From Hanamia caeni (GTDB taxonomy: Bacteria > Bacteroidota > Bacteroidia > Chitinophagales > Chitinophagaceae), in assembly GCF_003721595.1 (NCBI RefSeq), contig NZ_RJJR01000028.1, positions 1-32,924 of the forward strand: a DNA stretch of 32,924 nt. Direction: 5' to 3'. A program made the translations under genes and the position numbers. The notes beneath the pieces are model-generated. The model was not told the DNA's origin. It saw nothing but the letters and a program-made list of their open reading frames with translations, and did not search any database. How positions within the stretch are numbered: position 1 is the stretch's first letter; the number at the start of each line of letters is the position of its first letter. Positions 1-8,665 of the stretch are shown piece by piece.

Positions 1-225
1 TACAAATTTCATTTCTTCTGCAAAATTTATCTGGCCTTTTTATCCCCAAACCTTTCCTATTTGTGGATTACTTGGGTTATTAAGGATTAACTAAATAAAA
101 TGGATATTTATTTGTTTACTAATAACGATAATGAATATTGCAATTAAATATTGATTTTGTTAAGTATAACTGATAAAGCAATATTTCCGCAACAATTTCC
201 GAAATTGCAGCCAAAATTTTAATGA

Positions 226-864
226 ATGGCGTATAACAGTTACCGGCCCTCCCAATCTTCAACGCCGGTTGTGCTTAATTTAATCATCATCAATGCGATC
301 GTTTTTGTAGCCCAGTTGGTTTTTGATAAAACCGGTTTGGATGTCACTGGCGGCACAGGTTTGGGATGGCTTACTAGCAGGATTGGGTTGTGGGGAATTG
401 GCACCGGGTTGTTTGAGCCATATCAATTGGTAACGCACATGTTTGCGCACGGTGGTTTTTTTCATATTCTTTTTAATATGTACGCGCTGTGGCTTTTTGG
501 ATCTTCCCTTGAAAGATTATGGGGACCAAAAAGGTTCCTGATTTTTTACCTTGTGTGCGGGCTTGCTGCGGGTGTTACAGAAATGTTCCTTGTTCCTGTA
601 GGTATTGCTGTGGGCGCTTCGGGAGCTATTATGGGCCTTGTGGCTGCATTTGCGTACACATTTCCTAATGTTCAATTTTATATTCTGCCCATACCTTTCC
701 CGATAAAGGCAAAATACCTCGCCATGATTTATGCCGCTTTTGATTTATTTGGGCAGTTTTCAGGCTTCGGGGGGAACGTGGCACACTTTGCGCATCTTGG
801 AGGCCTGGCAATGGGATTGATACTATGTATTATCTGGAAAAAAACCGGCAGAAGAAATTTTTAA
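226..864 (+). CDS. Rhomboid family intramembrane serine protease
   Basis: This 212-residue polytopic membrane protein has the full rhomboid signature. His80 and Asn84 sit in the HxxxN segment (HILFN) that forms the oxyanion region. The nucleophile Ser132 lies in GASG, and the catalytic His190 lies in AHFAHLGG. Rhomboids cleave transmembrane segments of other membrane proteins; the substrate here is unknown. The length fits a compact bacterial six-helix rhomboid with no extra domain. An ATG four bases upstream is out of frame, so the ATG at 226 is taken as the start. The next gene, 68 bp downstream on the same strand, is a rhomboid homologue without the serine, so the two are probably co-transcribed and may act together. 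The family call is firm; the function beyond proteolysis is inference. Confidence 0.95.
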   Translation: MAYNSYRPSQSSTPVVLNLIIINAIVFVAQLVFDKTGLDVTGGTGLGWLTSRIGLWGIGTGLFEPYQLVTHMFAHGGFFHILFNMYALWLFGSSLERLWGPKRFLIFYLVCGLAAGVTEMFLVPVGIAVGASGAIMGLVAAFAYTFPNVQFYILPIPFPIKAKYLAMIYAAFDLFGQFSGFGGNVAHFAHLGGLAMGLILCIIWKKTGRRNF

Positions 865-932
865 AATCTAAAATTTGGTGATTAAAAATGCGGGCAATTT
901 GGTAATTTTACCCGGCATTATAATTCAGGTAA

Positions 933-1862
933 ATGGGTGAATCAGATAGATATTTAGACCGGCAGCTTAAAAAAATCCGCCTTGGTGATGACAATAACGC
1001 GCTGATAGCGCTCATTGGAATTAATGCTTTGCTGTTTGTGAGCTTCGGATTGATCCAGGTTATTTATTACATTTCCAAATCCGGCGGCACCGCCTTTCAA
1101 TATGAAATTTTAAGATGGTTTATCGCTCCGGCAAAACTTTCTTCCTTAGCGTCCCGGCCGTGGACAGTTATAACTTACATGTTTGTTCATGTAGGATTTT
1201 TTTACACGCTGATTAATATGGTTTGGCTTTGGGTGTTTGGTTCGATACTTCAGGACCTGTCAGGAAATTCAAAAATTATTCCTGTATATTTTTATGGAGG
1301 CATTGCCGGCGCTGTGTTTTTTGTAGCCTCCAGCTATGCTTTTCCACAATTGAAAGACCAGATTGAATATTCTTTTATGCTGGGTGGAAATGCAGGCATC
1401 ATGGCCATTGCAGTTGCCACCACCACTTTCTCACCCGATTACAGATTGTTCAGAATGCTGAACGGCGGAATTCCGCTTTGGGTGCTCACTCTTATTTATG
1501 TTATCATTGACTTTACGGGCACTGCCGATGCTTCCGAACGCATTGCGCATCTTGGCGGTGGCCTCATTGGTTTCGTATTTGTATTCAGCTTAAAAAGAGG
1601 GTACGACTGGAGCGGCTGGATGAACAAAATATACAGTTGGTGTGTAGACCTCTTCAATCCTGATAGACCTGTACGGCAAAATCAAAAAATTAAAGAAAAA
1701 GTGTTTTATCATACCGGCGGCCAAAAGCCTTTTGTAAAGCGGCCTGTCATCACTCAACAACGGATAGATGAAATTCTTGATAAAATTAATCAAAAAGGCT
1801 TCAATCATTTATCAGACGAGGAAAAGTCTATTTTGGAAAAAGCCAGTGAAACTGATTTTTAA
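933..1862 (+). CDS. Rhomboid-like membrane protein, predicted catalytically inactive
   Basis: This 309-residue protein has the rhomboid fold over about residues 25-225 plus a cytoplasmic tail. The motif line up is clear: HVGFFYTLINM keeps Asn95 but has Tyr91 where the active neighbour has His80. The GxSG box reads LGGNAGIMA, placing Asn153 (codon AAT) at the nucleophile position. His206 is kept in RIAHLGGG. Without the serine it should not be a protease, so it may be a pseudorhomboid that binds substrates or the active paralogue. The C-terminal segment (about residues 270-305, IDEILDKI...LSDEEKSILEKAS) resembles the small helical tail common on Bacteroidota rhomboids (DUF6576-like). It sits between the active rhomboid and an EEP-family gene 50 bp downstream, probably in one operon. 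Confidence 0.9.
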   Translation: MGESDRYLDRQLKKIRLGDDNNALIALIGINALLFVSFGLIQVIYYISKSGGTAFQYEILRWFIAPAKLSSLASRPWTVITYMFVHVGFFYTLINMVWLWVFGSILQDLSGNSKIIPVYFYGGIAGAVFFVASSYAFPQLKDQIEYSFMLGGNAGIMAIAVATTTFSPDYRLFRMLNGGIPLWVLTLIYVIIDFTGTADASERIAHLGGGLIGFVFVFSLKRGYDWSGWMNKIYSWCVDLFNPDRPVRQNQKIKEKVFYHTGGQKPFVKRPVITQQRIDEILDKINQKGFNHLSDEEKSILEKASETDF

Positions 1863-1912
1863 TCCTGCCTTATTACCAACTTGCTTTATAATTATTAAAT
1901 GGATAGCCATAA

Positions 1913-3043
1913 ATGAAAAAACCCTTTCTGCGCAGGTTTACAAAAAAGTTTTTCATTTTTATCAACCTGGCTATTGGGATTCTCTTTCTTCTTGGTGCCA
2001 ACGTAAAATATTTTGATCCTGCCAAATGGTGGTTTATCAGTTTGCTTACGTTAGCATTGCCTTACCTGTTGCTTTTGTTAGTAATATTCTTTTTCTTTTG
2101 GTTATTTGTGAAACCATTCTGGATTATTCTGCCCGCATCTATTATATTAATTTCTTTAGATGCCGTAAAGAATATTTTTCCTTTTCACCTGGACACAGAA
2201 TTTCAAATTCAAAAAAAGCCCGGAGAAATACGCGTTATGAGCTGGAATGTGGAATTGTTCAATATTCTTCACTATAAAGATCAACCGGAAAAAAAACAAA
2301 GGATAATTGACCTTATCAACAAATACGATCCGGATATCGCCTGCTTCCAGGAGATGGTGGCTGGCGACAATAGGAAAGCTATCAATTATTTTCCAGACAT
2401 CCTGCAGGCTTTAAAATTCAAGGATTATTTTTACTCTTACGGGGTAAAAAACGATTTTGATAAGTATCATCATTTTGGAATAATCATTTTTTCAAAATTT
2501 CCTATTATCAGAAAGCAAACCCTGGTTAACAAGCCCGACAGCTACAATTCTACATTTCAGTTTGTAGATGTGGCCCACAGGGAAGATACTTTCAGGATTT
2601 TTAATGTGCACCTGCAGTCGCTCAAATTCTCGCAGGAGAACTTAAACTATCTCGACAAAGGAACCGTTCCATCAGAAGGAAATATTTCTGAATCCAAAAA
2701 CATTATTTATAAAATTAAATTGGGCGTTTTAAAAAGAGCTTCGCAGGCTAATTTTATAAAAGACGAAATGAATCATAGCCCTTACCCGGTAATTATTTGC
2801 GGAGATTTTAACGATGTCCCGGTTTCTTATGCTTACGAAAAAATAGGCGAAGGAATGAAAAATGCGTTTGCGGAAAAAGGCTCGGGCATTTCGCGTACAT
2901 TTAGTTCCATCTCGCCTACCCTGCGCATTGACAATATTTTTACAGATCAAAATTTTAAAATCATGGATTATACTAGGATAAAAAAAAGTTATAGTGATCA
3001 TTTTCCTATTATTGCAGATTTGGAATATTCTTCTGATAATTAA
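1913..3043 (+). CDS. Membrane-anchored endonuclease/exonuclease/phosphatase family protein
   Basis: The 376-residue protein begins with two or three hydrophobic segments (about residues 12-30 and 40-85), followed by a metal-dependent EEP domain from about residue 105. Visible EEP motifs are MSWNVELFN (metal-site Asn112), CFQEM (Glu147), ICGDFNDVP (catalytic Asp and Asn) and the terminal YSDHFPI (Asp-His pair). The family covers DNases, phosphodiesterases and lipid phosphatases, and the substrate cannot be read from sequence. The N-terminal anchor would place the catalytic domain at the membrane, most likely facing the periplasm. It follows the rhomboid pair by 50 bp on the same strand, an arrangement that suggests one operon. 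The family is certain; substrate and operon membership are inferred. Confidence 0.9.
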   Translation: MKKPFLRRFTKKFFIFINLAIGILFLLGANVKYFDPAKWWFISLLTLALPYLLLLLVIFFFFWLFVKPFWIILPASIILISLDAVKNIFPFHLDTEFQIQKKPGEIRVMSWNVELFNILHYKDQPEKKQRIIDLINKYDPDIACFQEMVAGDNRKAINYFPDILQALKFKDYFYSYGVKNDFDKYHHFGIIIFSKFPIIRKQTLVNKPDSYNSTFQFVDVAHREDTFRIFNVHLQSLKFSQENLNYLDKGTVPSEGNISESKNIIYKIKLGVLKRASQANFIKDEMNHSPYPVIICGDFNDVPVSYAYEKIGEGMKNAFAEKGSGISRTFSSISPTLRIDNIFTDQNFKIMDYTRIKKSYSDHFPIIADLEYSSDN

Positions 3044-3136
3044 GAGGTATCAATGTGTATAAAGTGAGAAAAGGTAAAATATCTTTACAGGCATAAAAAT
3101 ACCAGTCCATTTAAGAAATTTATTAAATTAAAAAGC

Positions 3137-4624
3137 ATGGCCCTACGAATTTATAATTCGCTTACAAAAGAAAAAGAAGAGTTTGTTCCGCTTAATCCGC
3201 CTCATGTGGGCATGTATGTTTGCGGGCCAACTGTAAGCGGCGAGAGCCACCTGGGACATGCTCGGCCATACATAACTTTTGACGTCGTGTACAGGTACCT
3301 GTTATATCTTGGCTACAAAGTCCGTTATGTGCGTAATATCACTGATGCGGGGCATTTTGAAGAAGAAGGGCGCGAGGCCGAAGATAAAATTTCAAAAAAG
3401 GCGCAGCTCGAAAAACTTGAACCAATGGAACTGGTTCAAAAATATACTAATCTTTTCCACTGGGCTTTCAGGGAGTTTAATACGCTGGAACCCAGCATAG
3501 AACCAACGGCCACCGGGCATATTGTTGAGCAGATTAATATGGTTGAACAGCTTTTAAAAGCCGGGTATGCTTACGAAGTAAACGGTTCGGTTTATTTTGA
3601 TGTAAAAAAGTATGCTGAAAATCATGATTATGGAAAGCTAAGCGGGCGTGTGATAGATGACCTTTTGGAAACCACGCGTGATCTGGAAGGTCAGGATGAA
3701 AAACGAAACAAAGCAGATTTCGCTTTATGGAAACTGGCGCCTCCCCAACATATTATGCGCTGGAAAAGCCCGTGGGGAGAAGGCTTTCCGGGGTGGCATA
3801 TTGAATGCTCTGCCATGTCTACCAAATATCTCGGAGCCCGTTTTGATATTCATGGTGGTGGCATGGATCTTATGTTTCCCCATCATGAAAGTGAAATCGC
3901 ACAAAGCACAATTTGCAATCATGTTGCTCCAGCAAAATATTGGATGCATAACAATATGATTACCGTGAATGGCAAAAAAATGGGGAAGAGCTATAATAAC
4001 CAGATAACGCTTACACAAATGTTTAGCGGCGCTCATCCCTTGCTTACGCAGGCCTTTTCACCGATGGTAATTCGCTTTTTTATTTTGCAAACTCATTACA
4101 GAAGTACGCTGGATTTTACCAGCGAAGCACTGACAGCATCTGAAAAAGGAATGAAAAGATTGTTTGAAGCTTATGAAGTTTTGAAGAAGCTTCCCGTTAG
4201 CGACAGCGAGAAAGCAAATGATCCAGAGCTTGATGAAAAAATAAACAAACTGGTGAATGAATTTGAAGAATTCATTAATGATGATTTCAATACAGCAAAA
4301 GTATTGGCTAACATGTTTGAAATTGTTCCGGTTATTAATTCGATAAAGGATGGTTTAATAAAATCTGAAGCCATTTCATCAGCCACGTTCAAAAATTTAA
4401 AAGAGAAATTTTCTATTTTCCTCGAACAAATTCTGGGATTAAAAGATCCGTTTGAAAGTTCTGTTCAGCTTACCGGGATTATGGACCTGTTGGTTGAGAT
4501 ACGCAAAGAAGCCAAGTCAAAAAAAGATTTTTTTACCTCTGATAAAATACGAAAGCAACTCTCACAGCTTGGCATTGAAATGAAAGATGAAAAAGGGGGA
4601 AACATAAGCTGGAACAAGGTTTGA
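3137..4624 (+). CDS. cysS: Cysteinyl-tRNA synthetase
   Basis: This class I aminoacyl-tRNA synthetase charges tRNA-Cys with cysteine in the cytoplasm. At 495 residues it has normal family length. The N-terminal catalytic core shows the zinc ligand Cys29 in YVCGPTV and the HIGH-like signature HLGH at residues 38-41. Further zinc-site residues lie in WHIECSAM and FPHHESE, and the KMSKS-like loop is KMGKS (residues 281-285). The C-terminal part (about 300-495) is the helical anticodon-binding region. It starts 93 bp after the EEP gene. Upstream, TATCTTTA at 3080-3087 matches the Bacteroidota -7 consensus TAnnTTTG at all but the last base, but no good -33 element is seen at the expected spacing, so the promoter is uncertain. 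Nothing in the gene is unusual. Confidence 0.98.
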   Translation: MALRIYNSLTKEKEEFVPLNPPHVGMYVCGPTVSGESHLGHARPYITFDVVYRYLLYLGYKVRYVRNITDAGHFEEEGREAEDKISKKAQLEKLEPMELVQKYTNLFHWAFREFNTLEPSIEPTATGHIVEQINMVEQLLKAGYAYEVNGSVYFDVKKYAENHDYGKLSGRVIDDLLETTRDLEGQDEKRNKADFALWKLAPPQHIMRWKSPWGEGFPGWHIECSAMSTKYLGARFDIHGGGMDLMFPHHESEIAQSTICNHVAPAKYWMHNNMITVNGKKMGKSYNNQITLTQMFSGAHPLLTQAFSPMVIRFFILQTHYRSTLDFTSEALTASEKGMKRLFEAYEVLKKLPVSDSEKANDPELDEKINKLVNEFEEFINDDFNTAKVLANMFEIVPVINSIKDGLIKSEAISSATFKNLKEKFSIFLEQILGLKDPFESSVQLTGIMDLLVEIRKEAKSKKDFFTSDKIRKQLSQLGIEMKDEKGGNISWNKV

Positions 4625-4746
4625 TACATTTATATTTAGACTAAATGGATGAAAGATCTTTAACAAATCCTTCAAAAAATTATACTTCTTCTGTTAAATG
4701 CTATTAAAAGAAAGGCTGGATGGAAATAATAATTTAATTTTAAATA

Positions 4747-4959
4747 ATGCAATACTTAGTAATTTTTGAAAAATCTCCGGATGGAACTATCTGGGCTAAA
4801 ATACCGGATTTGGATGGTTGTTATTCAAACGGAGATACCATTAATGAAGCTAAAGAAAATGTAAAAGAGGCGATCGCTTTGTATCTGGGGGATTTAAAAG
4901 AAGAAGGGAAACCAGCCCCTTTGCCAAGCCTGTTTAAAGCTGAACTAATAGCAGTTTAA
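4747..4959 (+). CDS. HicB-like (UPF0150) antitoxin-type protein, no HicA partner
   Basis: The 70-residue protein is a single HicB-like fold: YLVIFEKSPDGTIWAKIPDLDGCYSNG followed by the helix TINEAKENVKEAIALYLGDL. In classic systems HicB is the antitoxin to the mRNA-cleaving HicA toxin and carries a C-terminal DNA-binding domain. This copy has only the N-terminal partially degraded RNase-H-like fold and no HTH or RHH tail. No HicA reading frame is found in the 122 bp upstream or the 78 bp downstream, so it is an orphan. Solitary HicB-like proteins are common and their role is unclear. The neighbours are cysS and a secreted glycosylhydrolase. The start follows an A/T-rich leader without a ribosome binding site. 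Confidence 0.85.
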   Translation: MQYLVIFEKSPDGTIWAKIPDLDGCYSNGDTINEAKENVKEAIALYLGDLKEEGKPAPLPSLFKAELIAV

Positions 4960-4996
4960 AAACTTTATTACCGTCTCTTCTATTTTATCTTCAAAT

Positions 4997-5024
4997 TTTG
5001 CGTTTAAATTTGCCTTGCTATAAT
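4997..5024 (+). promoter_or_regulatory. Possible promoter of the family-10-like glycosylhydrolase gene
   Basis: TTTG at 4997-5000 and TATAAT at 5019-5024 are 18 bp apart, 14 bp before the ATG at 5038. The TTTG fits the Bacteroidota -33 element. The downstream box looks more like a classic -10 than TAnnTTTG. Transcription would start only a few bases before the ATG. Seen by eye only. Confidence 0.3.
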
Positions 5025-5037
5025 ATTTTAATCCACT

Positions 5038-6603
5038 ATGAAAAAACTTTTCTGCTTTTTTTCTTTTCTCGTTTTGTTCTTTTTTCAAAAATCATTTGCT
5101 CAATCCAAATATGAATTTCGCGGCGTGTGGGTGGCAACTGTTGGAAATATAGATTTTCCCTCTTCCAAATTTCTGAGCACAGAGGCGCAGAAAGCCGAGT
5201 TTATTAAATTAGTAGAAATGAATAAAAGAAATGGTATGAATGCTTTGATAGTGCAAATAAGACCTGCTTCTGACGCATTTTATCCTTCTGAGTATGAACC
5301 CTGGAGCGAGTTTCTTACCGGGAAACAGGGAATGCCTCCTAATCCTTATTACGATCCTTTAAAATTCATGATAACGGAGACGCATAAACGCGGAATGGAA
5401 TTTCATGCATGGATGAATCCGTATCGCGCCGTGTTTAATATTTTCAAATCTTCTGTATCGCCAACACATATCACAAAGTTGCATCCGGAATGGTTCGTCA
5501 CCTATGGGCAGACAAAATACTTTGATCCGGGAAATAAGGAGGCGCAAAAATTTGTAGAAAATGTAGTTCGCGATGTGGTAAAAAGATATGACATTGACGC
5601 CATCCATTTTGATGATTATTTTTATCCATATCGTATCGCGGGTAAAGAATTTCCGGACACTGCCTCTTTCCGAAAATATGGAAATGGCATGGGCCTTTCC
5701 GACTGGCGCAGAAGCAATGTTGATTCCATTATAAGGCAGTTAAGCGTTGCGATAAAAGAAGAAAATAAACATTGCAAATTCGGTATCAGTCCTTTTGGTG
5801 TTTGGAGAAATATTGCAGACGATCCTGATGGGAGCGATACCAAGGCAGGCGTTACCAATTATGATGATTTATATGCCGATATTTTATTGTGGCTTAAAAA
5901 CAAATGGATTGATTATGTAGTGCCGCAACTTTATTGGGAAATAAGCCAGAAAGTAGTCGGTTTTAAAGTGCTGACTGATTGGTGGGCACGGCACGCGTAT
6001 GGACGACAACTATACATTGGCCAGGGCGTTTACCGATCTCTTGAGCCCCGTTCTTATGCCTGGAAGAATAAAAATGAATTGCCCGACCAGATAAAATTTC
6101 TGCGACAATATGCCGGGATACAGGGAAGTGTTTATTTCAGCAGCACCACTTTCAAAAGTAATCCAAATGGATGGAGTGATTCATTAAGAAATTATTATTA
6201 CAAATACCCGGCGATAGTTCCACCGATGCCATGGATTGATTCTTTAAAACCTATACCGCCCGTGTTATCCTTTGATAGCTCAAAATCTTCTCTTTATTCA
6301 ACCTCAATCGATTTGTACTTCAGGGATACCATCAAGAATGATCTCATCAACCGGTACGTAATTTATCAGTTCAATGATCTTGACAGCTTAAATCAAAATG
6401 ATCCAAAAAATATCAAAGAAATCATTTTGTCGGGGAATAATTTTTATCATTTTATTTTCGACGCCCCAGATTCTCAAAAAGAGATCGTGATTGCCGCCTC
6501 AGCGCTCACCAAAACAAATAATGAAAGTGCGCTTACAAGATATATTTACCTTGAAAGAAATGCTGACAAATGGGAAATAATGGATGTTGTAGATAACAAA
6601 TAA
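5038..6603 (+). CDS. Secreted family 10-like glycosylhydrolase (GHL10/DUF187)
   Basis: The 521-residue protein starts with a signal peptide (MKKLFCFFSFLVLFFF, probable cleavage after SFA). The mature protein opens with the GHL10 signature: EFRGVWVATVGNIDFPS, then MNALIVQIRPASDAFYPSEYEPWS and FHAWMNPYRA. It continues with IHFDDYFYP and VVPQLYWEI, consistent with a TIM barrel over about residues 25-350. The C-terminal 150 residues look like a beta-sandwich accessory domain. Members of this family are periplasmic or surface proteins thought to act on glycans, possibly peptidoglycan-related ones, but few have a proven substrate. It is oriented convergently with the GH43 gene at 6716. The 78 bp before it carry a candidate promoter. 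The family call is strong; the substrate is unknown. Confidence 0.92.
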   Translation: MKKLFCFFSFLVLFFFQKSFAQSKYEFRGVWVATVGNIDFPSSKFLSTEAQKAEFIKLVEMNKRNGMNALIVQIRPASDAFYPSEYEPWSEFLTGKQGMPPNPYYDPLKFMITETHKRGMEFHAWMNPYRAVFNIFKSSVSPTHITKLHPEWFVTYGQTKYFDPGNKEAQKFVENVVRDVVKRYDIDAIHFDDYFYPYRIAGKEFPDTASFRKYGNGMGLSDWRRSNVDSIIRQLSVAIKEENKHCKFGISPFGVWRNIADDPDGSDTKAGVTNYDDLYADILLWLKNKWIDYVVPQLYWEISQKVVGFKVLTDWWARHAYGRQLYIGQGVYRSLEPRSYAWKNKNELPDQIKFLRQYAGIQGSVYFSSTTFKSNPNGWSDSLRNYYYKYPAIVPPMPWIDSLKPIPPVLSFDSSKSSLYSTSIDLYFRDTIKNDLINRYVIYQFNDLDSLNQNDPKNIKEIILSGNNFYHFIFDAPDSQKEIVIAASALTKTNNESALTRYIYLERNADKWEIMDVVDNK

Positions 6604-6619
6604 TTGCTCTGCTTAAAAT

Positions 6620-6703
6620 AGTAAAGCAATAAATATCCCGGATTTTAATTCTATTTGTTTTAAAATAAATTAACAGTAAGCAATATTTCCCGGAGATTTT
6701 ATT
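6620..6703. repeat. Imperfect direct repeat in a convergent intergenic gap
   Basis: Two related segments, 6620-6648 and 6675-6703, both run AGTAA(A)GCAAT, then an AT-rich stretch, then TCCCGG, then (AG)ATTTTA. They differ by small insertions and lie about 55 bp apart in the 112-bp gap between the converging glycosylhydrolase and GH43 genes. No strong terminator hairpin is seen there. Confidence 0.4.
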
Positions 6704-6715
6704 TTACACAAATAA

Positions 6716-8434
6716 TCATTTTATTTCCATCAACGCAGTTCTTTCTGAAATTCCATTTTCATTAAATGCTTCTATCGAGAAATAATATTTTTGATCCGCA
6801 TTCAGATTTCTCATGAGCATAGAATCTTTATCATAAACCATCCAAGAACTGTAAAGCTTGTCTGGCGCTATTCCCCACAAAATATTATAACCCTGGCAAT
6901 TTTGTTGTGGCATCCACTTAATAAAGGCATTACGGCGATCCGCTTGCCTGTTCACTGAAAACCTTTTGACTTCTGTTGGTTTCTTTCCATGCGCAATTCC
7001 AAAAATCCGTATATCAGAAACAGACAGATTAGGCGTAGGAACGTAAATATTTTTATAGCGCACATATTGCACCGTTTGTGGAACCGTCAACTCCACATAA
7101 TCATTAGGAACATCTTTAAAATTATCACTTCGGTCCACAAGCGTAATCCAGTTCTTTTCATCCAGCGATCCTTCAATGATATAACGTTCATGGATACCCG
7201 AAATCCGGCCAAAAAGATTGGAGTTGAAATCATTATAATTTAATTGAATTGCAAAAACTTTTGCCGGATTTTGCAAATCAATTTCCAGCCACTGGCTACT
7301 GTCATTTTTTTCAGCCACCCAAAAAGTTTTTACATTTTCATCCGTTACATTTTCGGGCTTATAATTTTCAACTAAAGAAGAAGCCTTCACCGGCTTTTTA
7401 AAAGACAGCAACATCCATCCTCTGAATGCTCCTTTCATTCCGGCAATGGCAGGGGCATAATGCGGATAATCGCCAAAATAAGAATCGCAATACATTAATC
7501 CGTCTTTATCAAAAAAAGTGGGAAACATCCCTACACGCCTCTCCCATCCTATGTTTACGTTTACGGCCATCGTTGTGAAATGCCAGTGTATATTTTGCGG
7601 GCCACTAACCGTGCTGCCATGGCCGGCGCCATTCATAAATCCGCCGGGCTTAAAGGAAATGGGATTATTGGGCGCATAATGATAAGGTCCCAAAGGATGA
7701 TCGCCAATATAAACCCCATCACCGTACACATTAAATTCGGTGCCCGGTGCGGCATATTGCATATAATATTTATCGTTGTGTTTTGTGAGCCATGCGCCTT
7801 CAATGTATCCGCCTAAAACAGTGTCCGAATTATTTTCTCCAAAACGTTCCCAGCCATGTTTTTTTTCGTTGAGGTTGAATAAAGTATCCACTTTGTTTGA
7901 AGGCTTAAAATTTTTTTCTCTGTCAAGTGTTATTCCTCTTATTGGAAATTTATTGGACGAGCCCCAAAACATGTATGCATCACCGTTATCATCAATAAAA
8001 AGATCAGGGTCTTGCAAATCTGTTAAAATAGAAGGTGTGGCTTTCCAGTTTCCTTTTTTGGGATCATCTGTATATAATACACTCATAGCTCCGGAAGGAT
8101 CGCCGCAAACGTACAAAAGTGAATCTTTGTAATTGCTGGCTGCAGGCGCATTGGAACCCTGGAAATACCATTTTTCAGGAGTGATGAAATCCCAGTTGAG
8201 AAGATCAGTTGAATGCCAGTAACCTAATGACCTTGTAATAAATAAATAATATTCATTTCTGAATTTTACTATCGCGGGGTCAGCGCCGGAACGATAGGAC
8301 AGGCCCGCGTTAGCGTTGTAAATCATGTAAGTGTAATCAATATTAATCGGATTACAGTAAGTGCTGCTTTGCGTGGATTGTGCCATAGCAAAAAATGGAA
8401 AAATCAGCAAATAAAATATCAGTGCTTTTTTCAT
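6716..8434 (-). CDS. Secreted glycoside hydrolase family 43 enzyme with discoidin and Fn3 domains
   Basis: The 572-residue enzyme has a signal peptide ending FFAMAQ. The five-bladed GH43 domain spans about residues 25-345. Its three expected acids are visible: Asp52 in SGADPAIV (general base), Asp142 in LQDPDLFIDDNGDAYMFWG (pKa modulator) and Glu212 in YIEGAW (general acid). An F5/8 type C (discoidin) carbohydrate-binding-like domain covers about residues 350-480 (VTDENVKTFWVAEKNDSSQW, then YVRYKNI). A C-terminal fibronectin III-like domain covers about 485-570. GH43 enzymes are mostly arabinofuranosidases, xylosidases or galactosidases acting on plant cell-wall side chains; specificity cannot be told here. 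It is transcribed toward the GHL10 gene and separated from the universal stress gene by 231 bp, so it is probably its own transcription unit. Confidence 0.93.
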   Translation of the reverse strand: MKKALIFYLLIFPFFAMAQSTQSSTYCNPINIDYTYMIYNANAGLSYRSGADPAIVKFRNEYYLFITRSLGYWHSTDLLNWDFITPEKWYFQGSNAPAASNYKDSLLYVCGDPSGAMSVLYTDDPKKGNWKATPSILTDLQDPDLFIDDNGDAYMFWGSSNKFPIRGITLDREKNFKPSNKVDTLFNLNEKKHGWERFGENNSDTVLGGYIEGAWLTKHNDKYYMQYAAPGTEFNVYGDGVYIGDHPLGPYHYAPNNPISFKPGGFMNGAGHGSTVSGPQNIHWHFTTMAVNVNIGWERRVGMFPTFFDKDGLMYCDSYFGDYPHYAPAIAGMKGAFRGWMLLSFKKPVKASSLVENYKPENVTDENVKTFWVAEKNDSSQWLEIDLQNPAKVFAIQLNYNDFNSNLFGRISGIHERYIIEGSLDEKNWITLVDRSDNFKDVPNDYVELTVPQTVQYVRYKNIYVPTPNLSVSDIRIFGIAHGKKPTEVKRFSVNRQADRRNAFIKWMPQQNCQGYNILWGIAPDKLYSSWMVYDKDSMLMRNLNADQKYYFSIEAFNENGISERTALMEIK

Positions 8435-8665
8435 ATCACAAATTTAGCAGCATCACTTTCCCGCTCATTTATATTTTTGATAATTCAATTTAAAATATTT
8501 CAGTAGCTATTTTTCCCATAATATCTAATAAAAATTCCTTTCAAAATCTTCGCGAAAACACAAGTGTTCTTTTACAATGACTAAGCCCGGCTGTTAGTAA
8601 ACAGACAAATACCGCGGATTTTTATTTGCCTTAGTGAAACTTATTGACAGGCAACAGTCATATAT

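Noticed and set aside
1..225. Possible promoter for the rhomboid operon (TTTTG at 155-159, TATTTCCG at 182-189).
   Set aside because: The downstream element matches the -7 consensus poorly and the spacing of 22 bp is too long; no gene is seen in this stretch.
4661..4716. A short frame ending in LLLLNAIKRKAGWK just upstream of the HicB-like gene, reminiscent of a HicA start.
   Set aside because: It is bounded by stops within 20 codons, has no start, and lacks the RQxGSH core of HicA; the likeness is too weak to call a toxin remnant.
8439..8446. TAAATTTG on the minus strand, an exact match to the Bacteroidota -7 consensus, before the GH43 gene.
   Set aside because: It lies only four bases before the start codon and has no -33 partner, so it would imply a leaderless transcript; chance in AT-rich DNA is more likely.
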